From the NCBI GenBank assembly GCA_018712985.1, contig DVGA01000114.1, forward strand, positions 1-64,000: a stretch of 64,000 nucleotides of DNA, in the 5' to 3' direction. A program made the position numbers and the translations under genes. This document shows, piece after piece, positions 46,015 through 54,607 of the stretch. Each line of letters begins with the position of its first letter. The stretch's first letter is position 1. A model generated the notes under the pieces. It did no database searches. It was not told the DNA's origin and saw only the letters and a program-made list of their open reading frames with translations. This DNA comes from Candidatus Scatomorpha intestinavium (GTDB lineage Bacteria > Bacillota > Clostridia > Oscillospirales > Oscillospiraceae).

Positions 46015-46470
46015 TCAGTACTTGGCAACCCAGGCGGTTGTCTTGTACTGGCGTATAAGCAGGTTCGATGTTACGCTTTTAACTCCGTCTATGCTGTAGA
46101 TATACTCGTCAAGGAAATCGGAGAGCTTGTCCACGCTCTCGATATAGGCGTGCACATGCAGCCCCGCCGCGCCCGTATGCTGCGACACTATGGCGATGTC
46201 CTGGTTTTCCATCAGCTTTTTCGCCACTTTCTCGAGCTTCGTGGGCTCCACCTCCACCTCCAGGAACACAGCGGCCATTTTGTTATAGGCTTTTGCATCG
46301 ATTATGGTGGTAAATCCCCTTATTACGCCGTTGTTTTTCATCGTGGCTATGCGCTCACGCACAGCCACGCGGCTGAGGTGTACTTCCGCCGCAATATCCG
46401 AGTATGACATTCTGCCGTCTTCCTTGAGCAGCTCCAGGATCGCGTAATCGGTATCATCCATTTTGTACAT
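46015..46470 (-). CDS. Lrp/AsnC family transcriptional regulator
   Basis: MDDTDYAILELLKEDGRMSYSDIAAEVHLSRVAVRERIATMKNNGVIRGFTTIID; GGAGG RBS before MYKMDD. Confidence 0.92.
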   Translation of the reverse strand: MYKMDDTDYAILELLKEDGRMSYSDIAAEVHLSRVAVRERIATMKNNGVIRGFTTIIDAKAYNKMAAVFLEVEVEPTKLEKVAKKLMENQDIAIVSQHTGAAGLHVHAYIESVDKLSDFLDEYIYSIDGVKSVTSNLLIRQYKTTAWVAKY

Positions 46471-46531
46471 CTGCGGGACCTCCATAAACGTGTTCAAAAT
46501 ATGCAGACTGCCGCGCGCCCGGAGCGTGGCT

Positions 46532-47953
46532 TCAGCCAAGCAGGCCGGTGACGGATATCAGGTATGTCCAGACCGTGTTGATCACGACATAGCCGAGGGT
46601 GATTATCACTCCGGTTCCCATCATGTCCTTTATCTTCCAGTACCCGCCGGAATAGGTGGTATAGCAGGTCGGGTCGATGGGAACGAGCAGCAGCATGCTG
46701 GTGGACATGCACACGGGCAGGCAGACGACTATCGGGTTGAGCCCGAGCTGCAGTGCCAGCGCGCCGACAACCGGCAGGCAGAGTCCGGCGAGAGAAACGC
46801 CCTGCGGCATCGGGTAGTGCCCGACCATCATCATGAGGTTGATGACGAAGAGCAGCACTATCATACCCATGCCTGCAACGTCGGCCAGGAAGAGGTCGGC
46901 AAGTATATTGCTGAGCCATTCGCCGGTGCCGAGGTTGGAGACGACCGTGGCAAGCGCCGTGGCCGCGCCGCAGATCATAACGGCGGACCAGTCTATCTTG
47001 CCGTTCATTTCCTTCCAGTTAACCATGTTCATGCCGGGCATGGACATCACGAATATGCCGCCCCAGGCCGTCATGTACATGTCTATCCCGGTGTAGTTCG
47101 GAATGAACCACAGAACGAGCATCACGGCAAAAACGATAGTGAATTTGAGCTCGTCACCGCGCAGCGGGCCGATGGCCTTCCTCTCCTCCTTGACGGATTC
47201 AAGGCCCTTTACAACGCTTATCTCGGGCTTGAAGATGATGCAGAAGAAGAACCAGGCGAAAACCGTGCTCGCCAGAGCTACCGGCACGCCCACGATGGAC
47301 CACTGGGTAAAGCTGATTTCCACATCGCAGATACTCTTGAGCAGGGACATCGTAACCGCGTTCATGCCGCTGCCAGCGGGGGTGCCTATGCCGCCTATGG
47401 CCGCGCCGACGGGTATGCCGAGCATCATGGCCTTGCCGAACTTGGACTTGCCCGGCTCACAGCCGTTCTGCTCCAGCAGGGGCATGCAGATGCTGAAGAA
47501 TATCAGCGCAGTCGGGATGTCCGCAAGGAACATGGACACCACACATGTGCCGAGCATGACCGCCAGCAGCACCGCTTTGGGCCTGTTGCCGAACATTGGC
47601 AGCAGATAGAGGGATATTCGCTTGCCGAGACCGACCTTAGTAAAAATCTGGCCGATTATCATGGCGCCAAGCAGGAAGAAGGTGCCGGTGCCGGAGAAAC
47701 CCGCCAGGATGGTGCCTTCAGCTTCAAAACCGACCCATGCTCCGAAGAACAGCACAAAGATGGCCGTTATCGCCATCGGAACGGCCTCGGTCAGCCAGAG
47801 CAGCACCGCTACGAACAGCACGAGGAACCCGTCCCACCCGGCCTGATCCAATCCGCTCGGAACAAAATTGCGGAGAATGGCGAATCCGCCAAATATCAGG
47901 ATCAGGTAAATAGCGCGTTTAAGGCCATCCTTGCTCTTAGGTGAGTTTGCCAT
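46532..47953 (-). CDS. DASS/SLC13-family anion:sodium symporter
   Basis: Multi-TM; VLLWLTEAVPMAITAIFVLFFGAWVG; IPVGAAIGGIGTPAGSGMNAV; GHYPMPQGVSLAGLCLP. Confidence 0.85.
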   Translation of the reverse strand: MANSPKSKDGLKRAIYLILIFGGFAILRNFVPSGLDQAGWDGFLVLFVAVLLWLTEAVPMAITAIFVLFFGAWVGFEAEGTILAGFSGTGTFFLLGAMIIGQIFTKVGLGKRISLYLLPMFGNRPKAVLLAVMLGTCVVSMFLADIPTALIFFSICMPLLEQNGCEPGKSKFGKAMMLGIPVGAAIGGIGTPAGSGMNAVTMSLLKSICDVEISFTQWSIVGVPVALASTVFAWFFFCIIFKPEISVVKGLESVKEERKAIGPLRGDELKFTIVFAVMLVLWFIPNYTGIDMYMTAWGGIFVMSMPGMNMVNWKEMNGKIDWSAVMICGAATALATVVSNLGTGEWLSNILADLFLADVAGMGMIVLLFVINLMMMVGHYPMPQGVSLAGLCLPVVGALALQLGLNPIVVCLPVCMSTSMLLLVPIDPTCYTTYSGGYWKIKDMMGTGVIITLGYVVINTVWTYLISVTGLLG

Positions 47954-48178
47954 ATACTTGCTTTCTCCTTTCCATTCGTGGCCGGGCCGTCACCATTGCG
48001 TTGCGCACCGCCCTGGGACACCGCAGCCTGTGAATTCAGCCGCCGCGGCGGCTACTTCCGCTGAAAAAAGCATAGCATAAGGGCAAATTTCTTTGCGTCA
48101 GAAAATCAACGAAAAGTTGAGCAAAACGTATTCCAGACAACATTCTTACAAAACATACAACGGCAATTTGACCGCTTT

Positions 48179-48191
48179 ATGCAACTTGCAT
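48179..48191. promoter_or_regulatory. Perfect dyad ATGCAA-C-TTGCAT upstream of the DASS transporter gene
   Basis: 6-1-6 palindrome in an AT-rich intergenic region. Confidence 0.4.
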
Positions 48192-48375
48192 GAATCGGCT
48201 CAAATTATGCACTAAATCAAATCCATTTTTTCGTAAAATGCCGGGTTTTCTATATGACGCCGAGCCGCAAGAGCTTGTTCCGATTTGTAAGCTGCACGAA
48301 AAACCTGCCTCATATACGGCTGTAAACATCTCAAAACTGCACATAATTGTGCGCCGTACAGACATAAAGAAGCGC

Positions 48376-48403
48376 CCCGGGAAAGGGCCTTTCCTTTCCC
48401 GGG
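48376..48403 (-). terminator. Hairpin/terminator downstream of the LpdD-like gene
   Basis: cccgggaaagg...cctttcccggg, 11-bp perfect stem; modest T-rich tail on minus. Confidence 0.6.
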
Positions 48404-48420
48404 ACGTCAGATATGCGTTT

Positions 48421-48789
48421 TTATTTGTCAGAAATCACATCCGAGCTCAGGATGTCCTCCAAAAGCGAATCCGTACATTCGACTATCTCGCGGATCCCAT
48501 CCCTGCCCGGAGAGTCGAAATGGATGCCGCAGACAACAGTTACCGTGGCGCGGCTGCGCTCGGCGAGCGCCTTTGCGAATTTGTCGCCGACCACGTCGTC
48601 CCGGTGGTGCGGCAGGAGCAGGCTGTCTATTTTGAGCTCCCCGTTTTCAAAACGGGCCGTGCTCACGCTGCCTATATGCTCCCTGCATCCTCCAGCGACC
48701 TGCACGAGCAAATCGTCCCCGGCGCGCGTCACCGCCGCTGTGATCGGAAAACCGAGTACCTCGCGCCGAAATAGCGTGACCCTTGCCAT
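48421..48789 (-). CDS. LpdD-like (prenylated-flavin chaperone / decarboxylase subunit D-like) protein
   Basis: VAGGCREHIGSVSTARFENGELKIDSLLLPHHRDDVVGDKFAKALAERSRATVTVVCGIHFD resembles the LpdD family pattern GG..HIG.V..A...LP.H.DD.V....A..LA. Confidence 0.6.
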   Translation of the reverse strand: MARVTLFRREVLGFPITAAVTRAGDDLLVQVAGGCREHIGSVSTARFENGELKIDSLLLPHHRDDVVGDKFAKALAERSRATVTVVCGIHFDSPGRDGIREIVECTDSLLEDILSSDVISDK

Positions 48790-48792
48790 ATC

Positions 48793-49335
48793 TCAGGCTG
48801 TCATCGCCTTCAGCGTCAGTTCGGCAAGCTCCTGCACGCTTATACCAAGCATTTCCGCGCCCTTGGCAATGACCTCGCGCGAGCAGCCGGCAGCGAACTT
48901 CTTGTCCTTGAATTTTTTCATGACGCTCTTGACCTCCATGCCCTCGTAGCCCGTCGGGCGCATGAGCGCTGCTGCGCCGATGAGGCCTGTGAACTCGTCG
49001 ACGGCGAAGAGGTATTTCTCCATCAGCCTGGTGGGCTCAACGTCGCAGACAAGGCCGTATCCGTGGCTGGCCACCGCGTGGATAACTCTCTCGTCCACAT
49101 CCAGCTCTTTGAGCAGCTCCTGCGCCTTTACGCAGTGCTGTTCGGGCCACTGCTCAAAATCTATGTCGTGCAGTATGCCGACGGCGGTCCAGTAGTCCTC
49201 TTTTCCCGGGTCATACTGCGCGGCGATATAGCCCATCACCTTCCCCACGGTTTCCGCATGCTGAATGTGAAACGGCTCCTTGTTATATCTCTTTACAAGC
49301 TCAAGCGCCTGTTCCGGTGTCGGTATATAGCTCAT
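48793..49335 (-). CDS. HD-domain hydrolase
   Basis: PFHIQHAETVGKVMGYIA..WTAVGILHDIDFEQWPEQH (H..HD). Confidence 0.85.
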   Translation of the reverse strand: MSYIPTPEQALELVKRYNKEPFHIQHAETVGKVMGYIAAQYDPGKEDYWTAVGILHDIDFEQWPEQHCVKAQELLKELDVDERVIHAVASHGYGLVCDVEPTRLMEKYLFAVDEFTGLIGAAALMRPTGYEGMEVKSVMKKFKDKKFAAGCSREVIAKGAEMLGISVQELAELTLKAMTA

Positions 49336-49487
49336 GTTTCCGGCCTCCAACTTTCAGGTTTTCCAATATAATAATCCCTCCGCCCGAAAAAAGCAAGCCC
49401 CGCCCGCCGTAACCGCGAGGCGCGGCGCGGCATATCCTGAGACGAGGGCCACTCCCTCTCAGGAATTCCCAAGGAGGAAAGATAAAG

Positions 49488-49943
49488 TTGAACAGCAACA
49501 ACAATTCATCTGCCGCCTGCGATTACAAAAACGGCACGCTGCCACAGTGCGCGCCTCTCGCCGCGGCCTATGTTCCGATGCAGCAGTCCAGCGAACCGGC
49601 GTATGACAGCAGCGAGGCGCTCTCGCGAGGCACGCTCTTTCCGGGGCTCGACCTGCCTTTCATGAACATTGTCAACCAGATTCCGGCGGATAGCACTCCC
49701 CTGCGCGAGCTGATGGCGCTGAATTTCGTGCTGCAGGAGCTCGCGCTCTACCTTGACACGCACGCTTCAGACGCCGCGGCGTTCGAGACGTACAAGAGCT
49801 TTCTGCAGCTCTACAATGAGGGCAAGGCAAAGTACGTGGAGCTCTACGGGCCGATAACCCGCTCCGACCTCGCCGGCGCCTCCACCTACACCTGGCTGAA
49901 CAATCCCTGGCCCTGGGACTACACGGGCAATACGGAGGGCTGA
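49488..49943 (+). CDS. Fused CotJA-CotJB spore coat protein
   Basis: N-term APLAAAYVPMQ..SRGTLFPGLDLPFMNIVN (CotJA); C-term LRELMALNFVLQELALYLDTHASDAAAFETYKSFLQLYNEGKAKYVELYGPIT..TWLNNPWPWDY (CotJB). TTG start with AAGGAGG. Confidence 0.82.
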   Translation: MNSNNNSSAACDYKNGTLPQCAPLAAAYVPMQQSSEPAYDSSEALSRGTLFPGLDLPFMNIVNQIPADSTPLRELMALNFVLQELALYLDTHASDAAAFETYKSFLQLYNEGKAKYVELYGPITRSDLAGASTYTWLNNPWPWDYTGNTEG

Positions 49944-49946
49944 GCC

Positions 49947-50543
49947 ATGTTTGTATATGAGAAAAAGCTGCAATATCCCGTTAAAATCCGCAACACCAAT
50001 CCCGCGCTCGCAAAATTCATAATTTCACAGTACGGCGGCCCGGACGGCGAGCTCGGAGCTTCGCTGCGCTATCTCAGCCAGCGCTACGCCATGCCGAGCG
50101 CGGAGCTCAAGGGCCTGTTGACCGATATCGGCACCGAAGAGCTCGGCCATCTCGAGATGATAGGCGCGATCGTCCACCAGCTGACGCGCAGCCTCACCGT
50201 TGAGCAGATCAAGTCCGCCGGGTTCGACACCTATTTTGTCGACCACACCGCCGGCGTTTACGCCACCGCCGCCTCCGGCTTCCCCTGGAGCGCCGCGGGC
50301 ATCGGCATCAAGGGCGACGTGATCGCCGACCTGAACGAGGACCTGGCCGCGGAGCAGAAAGCGCGCGTGACCTACGACAACATCCTCCGGCTCTCCGACG
50401 ACCCGGACGTAAACGACGTAATCCGCTTCCTGCGCGAGCGCGAAATCGTGCACTACCAGCGCTTTGGCGAGGCACTGAGGACTGCACAGGAAAAGCTCGA
50501 CCAGAAAAACATCTATGCCATAAACCCTGCCTTTGACAAATGA
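49947..50543 (+). CDS. cotJC: Spore coat protein CotJC (manganese catalase family)
   Basis: MFVYEKKLQYPVKIRNTNPALAKFIISQYGGPDGELGASLRYLSQRYAMP...DIGTEELGHLEMIGAIVHQL. Confidence 0.95.
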   Translation: MFVYEKKLQYPVKIRNTNPALAKFIISQYGGPDGELGASLRYLSQRYAMPSAELKGLLTDIGTEELGHLEMIGAIVHQLTRSLTVEQIKSAGFDTYFVDHTAGVYATAASGFPWSAAGIGIKGDVIADLNEDLAAEQKARVTYDNILRLSDDPDVNDVIRFLREREIVHYQRFGEALRTAQEKLDQKNIYAINPAFDK

Positions 50544-50650
50544 CATTCGGGGGCGCCGCCCCCGGTACATATCACGCCTTGGGAATATGCCGGCATGGCG
50601 CAAAAAGGCACAGCGCTTTTGCGCTGTGCCTTCTCTTTTTATTTTGCGGT

Positions 50651-51802
50651 TCAACCGTTCAGGTAGTCCCATGCGACCTGGGCATAGGTGGCCGTGCCAT
50701 TTTCCATGGCGGTCTCGTCTATGCAGAACATGTCGCTGTGCTGAGGGGCCTCCCCGCCGCCGCCGAGGCCGGCGAAGGCGCAGGGGATGATGTGGGTATA
50801 GGCGGAAAAGTCCTCACCGCCCATGGTGCGCCTGAAGGGGGCAACATTGCCCGCTCCAACAACCTTCTCGATAGCGCCCGTCGCAATGGCGGTCATCTCC
50901 GGCTCGTTCACAAGCATGTCGCAGAGCAGGTTGTATTCCAGCGAAGCCGTGCAGCGGAATGCCGAGGCGGTGTCCTTGGCGATGCGCTCCATCATGCCGG
51001 GTATCTGCCTGTGCATCTCCTCGTCGAACAGTCGGACGGTGCCCTCGAGCTCGGCGTGGTTGGAGACGACGTTGAAGCGGGTGCCGGAGTGCAGCGAACC
51101 GACTGTGACGACAACGGGCTCCAGCGGGCTGAACTCGCGGCTGGCTATGGTCTGCAGGTTCATGACTATCGCTGCGGCAGCGACGGTGGCGTCGACGCCC
51201 CTGTTCGGCTCGGCACCGTGGCAGGTGACCCCCTCAACGCAGAGCTTATAGCTGTCCGCGGCAGGAAGGATTACGCCCGGGGTCATGCAGACAACACCTG
51301 CCGGGGCCTGGGAGAAGATGTGCATTCCGAAAGCAGCGTCAACCCCCTCAAGCGCGCCCTGGGCAATGATCGTCTTTGCTCCGGAGCCCAGCTCTTCTGC
51401 GGGCTGGAACATCAGCTTCACAGTGCCGCAGAGCTCATCCTTGACTGCGGAGAGTATTTTCGCGGCGCCGAGCAGCATTGCTGCATGCGTATCGTGTCCG
51501 CAGGCGTGCATGAAGCCCTCGTTCTCGCTGGCGTACTCAAGGCCGGTGTTCTCCTTCACGCTCAGAGCATCGATATCGGCGCGCAGGGCGATGCACTTGC
51601 CCGGCTTTCCGCCAACTATTTCGCCCAGCAGGCCGGTGGGCTCAAAGCGGCGGTAGGGTATGCCCATCTTGTCGAGCTCTTCGGCTATGCGATCCGTGGT
51701 TCGGAACTCATGATAGCTCGGCTCGGGATGGCGGTGAAAGTCTCGCCGCATTTCCACGACAAATGGCCAAACTTCTTTGGCCAGGGATTTGATATCAGGC
51801 AT
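50651..51802 (-). CDS. M20D family amidohydrolase
   Basis: RRDFHRHPEPSYHEFRT; ALRADIDALSV; MHACGHDTHAAMLLGAAKIL. Confidence 0.93.
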   Translation of the reverse strand: MPDIKSLAKEVWPFVVEMRRDFHRHPEPSYHEFRTTDRIAEELDKMGIPYRRFEPTGLLGEIVGGKPGKCIALRADIDALSVKENTGLEYASENEGFMHACGHDTHAAMLLGAAKILSAVKDELCGTVKLMFQPAEELGSGAKTIIAQGALEGVDAAFGMHIFSQAPAGVVCMTPGVILPAADSYKLCVEGVTCHGAEPNRGVDATVAAAAIVMNLQTIASREFSPLEPVVVTVGSLHSGTRFNVVSNHAELEGTVRLFDEEMHRQIPGMMERIAKDTASAFRCTASLEYNLLCDMLVNEPEMTAIATGAIEKVVGAGNVAPFRRTMGGEDFSAYTHIIPCAFAGLGGGGEAPQHSDMFCIDETAMENGTATYAQVAWDYLNG

Positions 51803-51839
51803 TTCTCTCTTCCTCCCTGGAAAATATCTGTATAAAAGC

Positions 51840-53060
51840 TCAGCTCCCGGAGCCGGCCTTAGGCAGCTTGGAAAGGATCTTTTTCGCCGTGGCCACCATG
51901 GCGGTCACGCCGTACTCGAGCGCCTCCTCCTGGAAGGTGCAGCGGCTGTCATGCAGGGAATAGGGCGCAATCCCAAGATATCCTGCGTTCAGCAGCATGA
52001 AGAGGGACGGCACACCGGCGGCCTGGCCGTAGCGCCCGAAGTCCTCGCTGAAGCTCAGAGGCTCGTCGAGGTAGTCCATATAACCCTCGCCCAGCTCCTC
52101 GGTGACGGCCTCGTCGGCTATCGAGATAAGGCGCGGGTCGTTTTCGACAGAGCTGTAGCCCTCAATGTGCTCGACGTCGAGGCGGCACTCCGAATACTCC
52201 TCAATTCCGTGGGCGATCTTCATTATCTGGTCGCGTATAATCTCGCGCGCCTCTTCGCCGTAGGTGCGGCAGACCATCTCCATGCGCACGTGGCTGGGGA
52301 TGATGTTCACCGCCTCGCCGCCGTTTATGAGGCCGACGGACACGATGGCGGTCTTTACCGGGTTGATGCGGCGCGCCACTATCTGCTGCGCGGTTACCAC
52401 GAACTGGCTCGCGGCGAGTATCGCGTCGTGCCCGCGGTGCGGCTGCGAGCCGTGCGCAGTCTGCCCGTTGACCTCGATGTTATAGAGGTCGAAGGCCGTG
52501 GTGGCTATGCCGTTATAGACGCTGAAGGAGCCGACCTTCGGCCCGCCCGGCGAGATGTGCAGCGCCATTATGGCGTCGACGGTCGGGTTTTCAAGCACCC
52601 CGGCCTCAATCAGCGGCTTCGCGCCGCCGTTCGGTGCCTTTTCCTCGGCCGGCTGGAAAATGAGCTTCACCGTGCCCTGCAGCTCGCTGCGCATCCCGCA
52701 GAGGACCTTCGCGGCGCAGAGCAGCATGGCCGCATGCGTGTCGTGGCCGCAGGCGTGCATAACGCCCTCGTTCTCGCTCGAAAACGCCAGCCCGGTGTTC
52801 TCGGTCACCGGCAGGGCGTCGATATCCGCGCGAAGCGCCACGCATCCGCCCGGCTTCTCGCCCTTTATCAGCGCAACAACGCCCGTCGGGCGCGGGCGCT
52901 CCACGCTGTCGCAGCCAAAGCTGCGCAGCAGCTCCTCGATCTTGTCGCTCGTCCTGAACTCTTCGTTGGAGAGCTCGGGATGACGGTGGAAATCGCGCCG
53001 CCAGGAGATCATGTCTTCAAAACTCTCGTGTACCTTGCTTCTGATGTCGCTCACTCTCAT
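51840..53060 (-). CDS. M20D family amidohydrolase (paralog)
   Basis: WRRDFHRHPELSNEEFRTSD; ALRADIDALPVTENTGLAFSSENEGVMHACGHDTHAAMLLCAAKVL. Confidence 0.93.
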   Translation of the reverse strand: MRVSDIRSKVHESFEDMISWRRDFHRHPELSNEEFRTSDKIEELLRSFGCDSVERPRPTGVVALIKGEKPGGCVALRADIDALPVTENTGLAFSSENEGVMHACGHDTHAAMLLCAAKVLCGMRSELQGTVKLIFQPAEEKAPNGGAKPLIEAGVLENPTVDAIMALHISPGGPKVGSFSVYNGIATTAFDLYNIEVNGQTAHGSQPHRGHDAILAASQFVVTAQQIVARRINPVKTAIVSVGLINGGEAVNIIPSHVRMEMVCRTYGEEAREIIRDQIMKIAHGIEEYSECRLDVEHIEGYSSVENDPRLISIADEAVTEELGEGYMDYLDEPLSFSEDFGRYGQAAGVPSLFMLLNAGYLGIAPYSLHDSRCTFQEEALEYGVTAMVATAKKILSKLPKAGSGS

Positions 53061-53275
53061 CTGTCCTTTCTTATTTTCTCCGGCATGGGGCAAAAACGCG
53101 GGACAGGCCCCTCGGCCGGGCACGACAGCCGACTGTCAATGAATATAAATAATATACGACATTTTCTTTCGGAATGCAATGAGCTAAACCGATGTTTGCC
53201 CGATATTATTGAACTTTAGCCAATTCCGGCCGCTCGCGCGCCGCCAAACTGTGCATATTTGAGAGGTCAAGCCGC

Positions 53276-54607
53276 CTATTTGAGTTCAAGCTTCAGCAGC
53301 GCGTCGCTTATCTCCTCGAACGCCATCGAGTGCGAGGCCTTCACGAGCACCCTGTCGCCCCGCCTGAGTATTCCAGGCAGGGCGGCGATGAGCTCCGCCT
53401 TGCTCCCGAAGTGCTCGCCGCCCATCGCGCGGCTGCGCTCGCCCGTCGTCAGCAGCACGGCCCCGGCGTCCCTCGCCGCGCGGCCAACTTCGCGGTGCAG
53501 CTGCTCTGATTCGTCCCCAAGCTCAAGCATGTCCCCGAGGACGCACACGAGCCTCCCGCCGAGCGCGGCGGCGGAGGCGATCGCCATCTTCACCGAGTCC
53601 GGGTTCGCGTTGTAGCAGTCGTCGATAACGGTCAGCGATGGGGTCTCGACGATCCTCGCCCTGCGCCCGACCGGCACATAGTCCGCGGCCCCGGCGGCTA
53701 TTTCGCCGCCGCTCAGCCCGAGCTCGAGCCCCACCGCCGCGGCGGCGAGCGCGGCGTAGGCCATGTGCCTCCCGTATGCCGGCAGCGAGAGCTCTATCCT
53801 TTGCCCTCTCGCCGCCACAGTGAGCTCGGAGCCCTCTGTCCCCCTCGCGCGGAAATTGCTTCCGCGTACGTCGCAGCTCTCGCCGAAGCCGTAGGTCAGC
53901 TTCCTGCGCCCGGGCTGCCAGGCGGCGAGCCTCTCGTCGTCCCCGTTTACGATCACCAGCCCGTCGGGCGGCATTTCGTCTATCAGCTCGCCCTTTGCCC
54001 TCAAAACGCCGTCAAGGTCCCCGAGCGCCTCCAGATGCGAGCGCCCGATGAGGGTGTAAACCGCTATGTCCGGCCTTGCCATGGCGCCGAGCCGGCGCAT
54101 TTCGCCGAAGTGGTTTATGCCGAGCTCTACAACCGCCGCGCCGTGCTCCGGGCCGACGCGGAACAGAGTCAGCGGGACGCCGAGCTCGTTGTTGAAGTTC
54201 TTCTCCGTCTTGAGCGTGTTGAATTTCCGGGAGAGCACTGCGGCGCACATCTCCTTGGCCGTCGTTTTCCCGCTGCTGCCGGTGATGCCTACAACCGGGA
54301 TGTCAAGCCTCTCCCTGCACGCGCGCGCGATTCGCGCCATTGCCGCCGCCACGTCGTCTACCAGGATCACCGGGCCGTCCACGCCTTCCGGCACGCGCAA
54401 CGCAAGGCAGCACGCCGCGCCCTTCTCAAACGCGGAGCACATATAGTCGTGCCCATCCGCCCTCTCTCCCGGCAGCGCGCAGAACATCAGCCCCGGCGCG
54501 GCCTCGCGGCTGTCGATAACGCCGCCGGCCAGCGGCAGATCCAGCGGGCAGTTGACCAGTCGCCCGCCCGCGGCCTCCGCCGCGCTGAAAACCGTCATGT
54601 CCTTCAT
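53276..54607 (-). CDS. murF: UDP-MurNAc-tripeptide--D-alanyl-D-alanine ligase MurF
   Basis: VVGITGSSGKTTAKEMCAAVLSRKFNTLKTEKNFNNELGVPLTLF; IDDCYNANPDSVKMAI. Confidence 0.95.
   Translation of the reverse strand: MKDMTVFSAAEAAGGRLVNCPLDLPLAGGVIDSREAAPGLMFCALPGERADGHDYMCSAFEKGAACCLALRVPEGVDGPVILVDDVAAAMARIARACRERLDIPVVGITGSSGKTTAKEMCAAVLSRKFNTLKTEKNFNNELGVPLTLFRVGPEHGAAVVELGINHFGEMRRLGAMARPDIAVYTLIGRSHLEALGDLDGVLRAKGELIDEMPPDGLVIVNGDDERLAAWQPGRRKLTYGFGESCDVRGSNFRARGTEGSELTVAARGQRIELSLPAYGRHMAYAALAAAAVGLELGLSGGEIAAGAADYVPVGRRARIVETPSLTVIDDCYNANPDSVKMAIASAAALGGRLVCVLGDMLELGDESEQLHREVGRAARDAGAVLLTTGERSRAMGGEHFGSKAELIAALPGILRRGDRVLVKASHSMAFEEISDALLKLELK

Noticed and set aside
46463-47944. 493-aa + strand ORF opposite the DASS transporter
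   Set aside because: Charged His/Glu/Arg-rich translation is the complement of a TM protein gene; no domain signature.
50540-53219. Long + strand ORFs (431 and 480 aa) opposite the M20 genes
   Set aside because: Antisense to two clear metallopeptidase genes.
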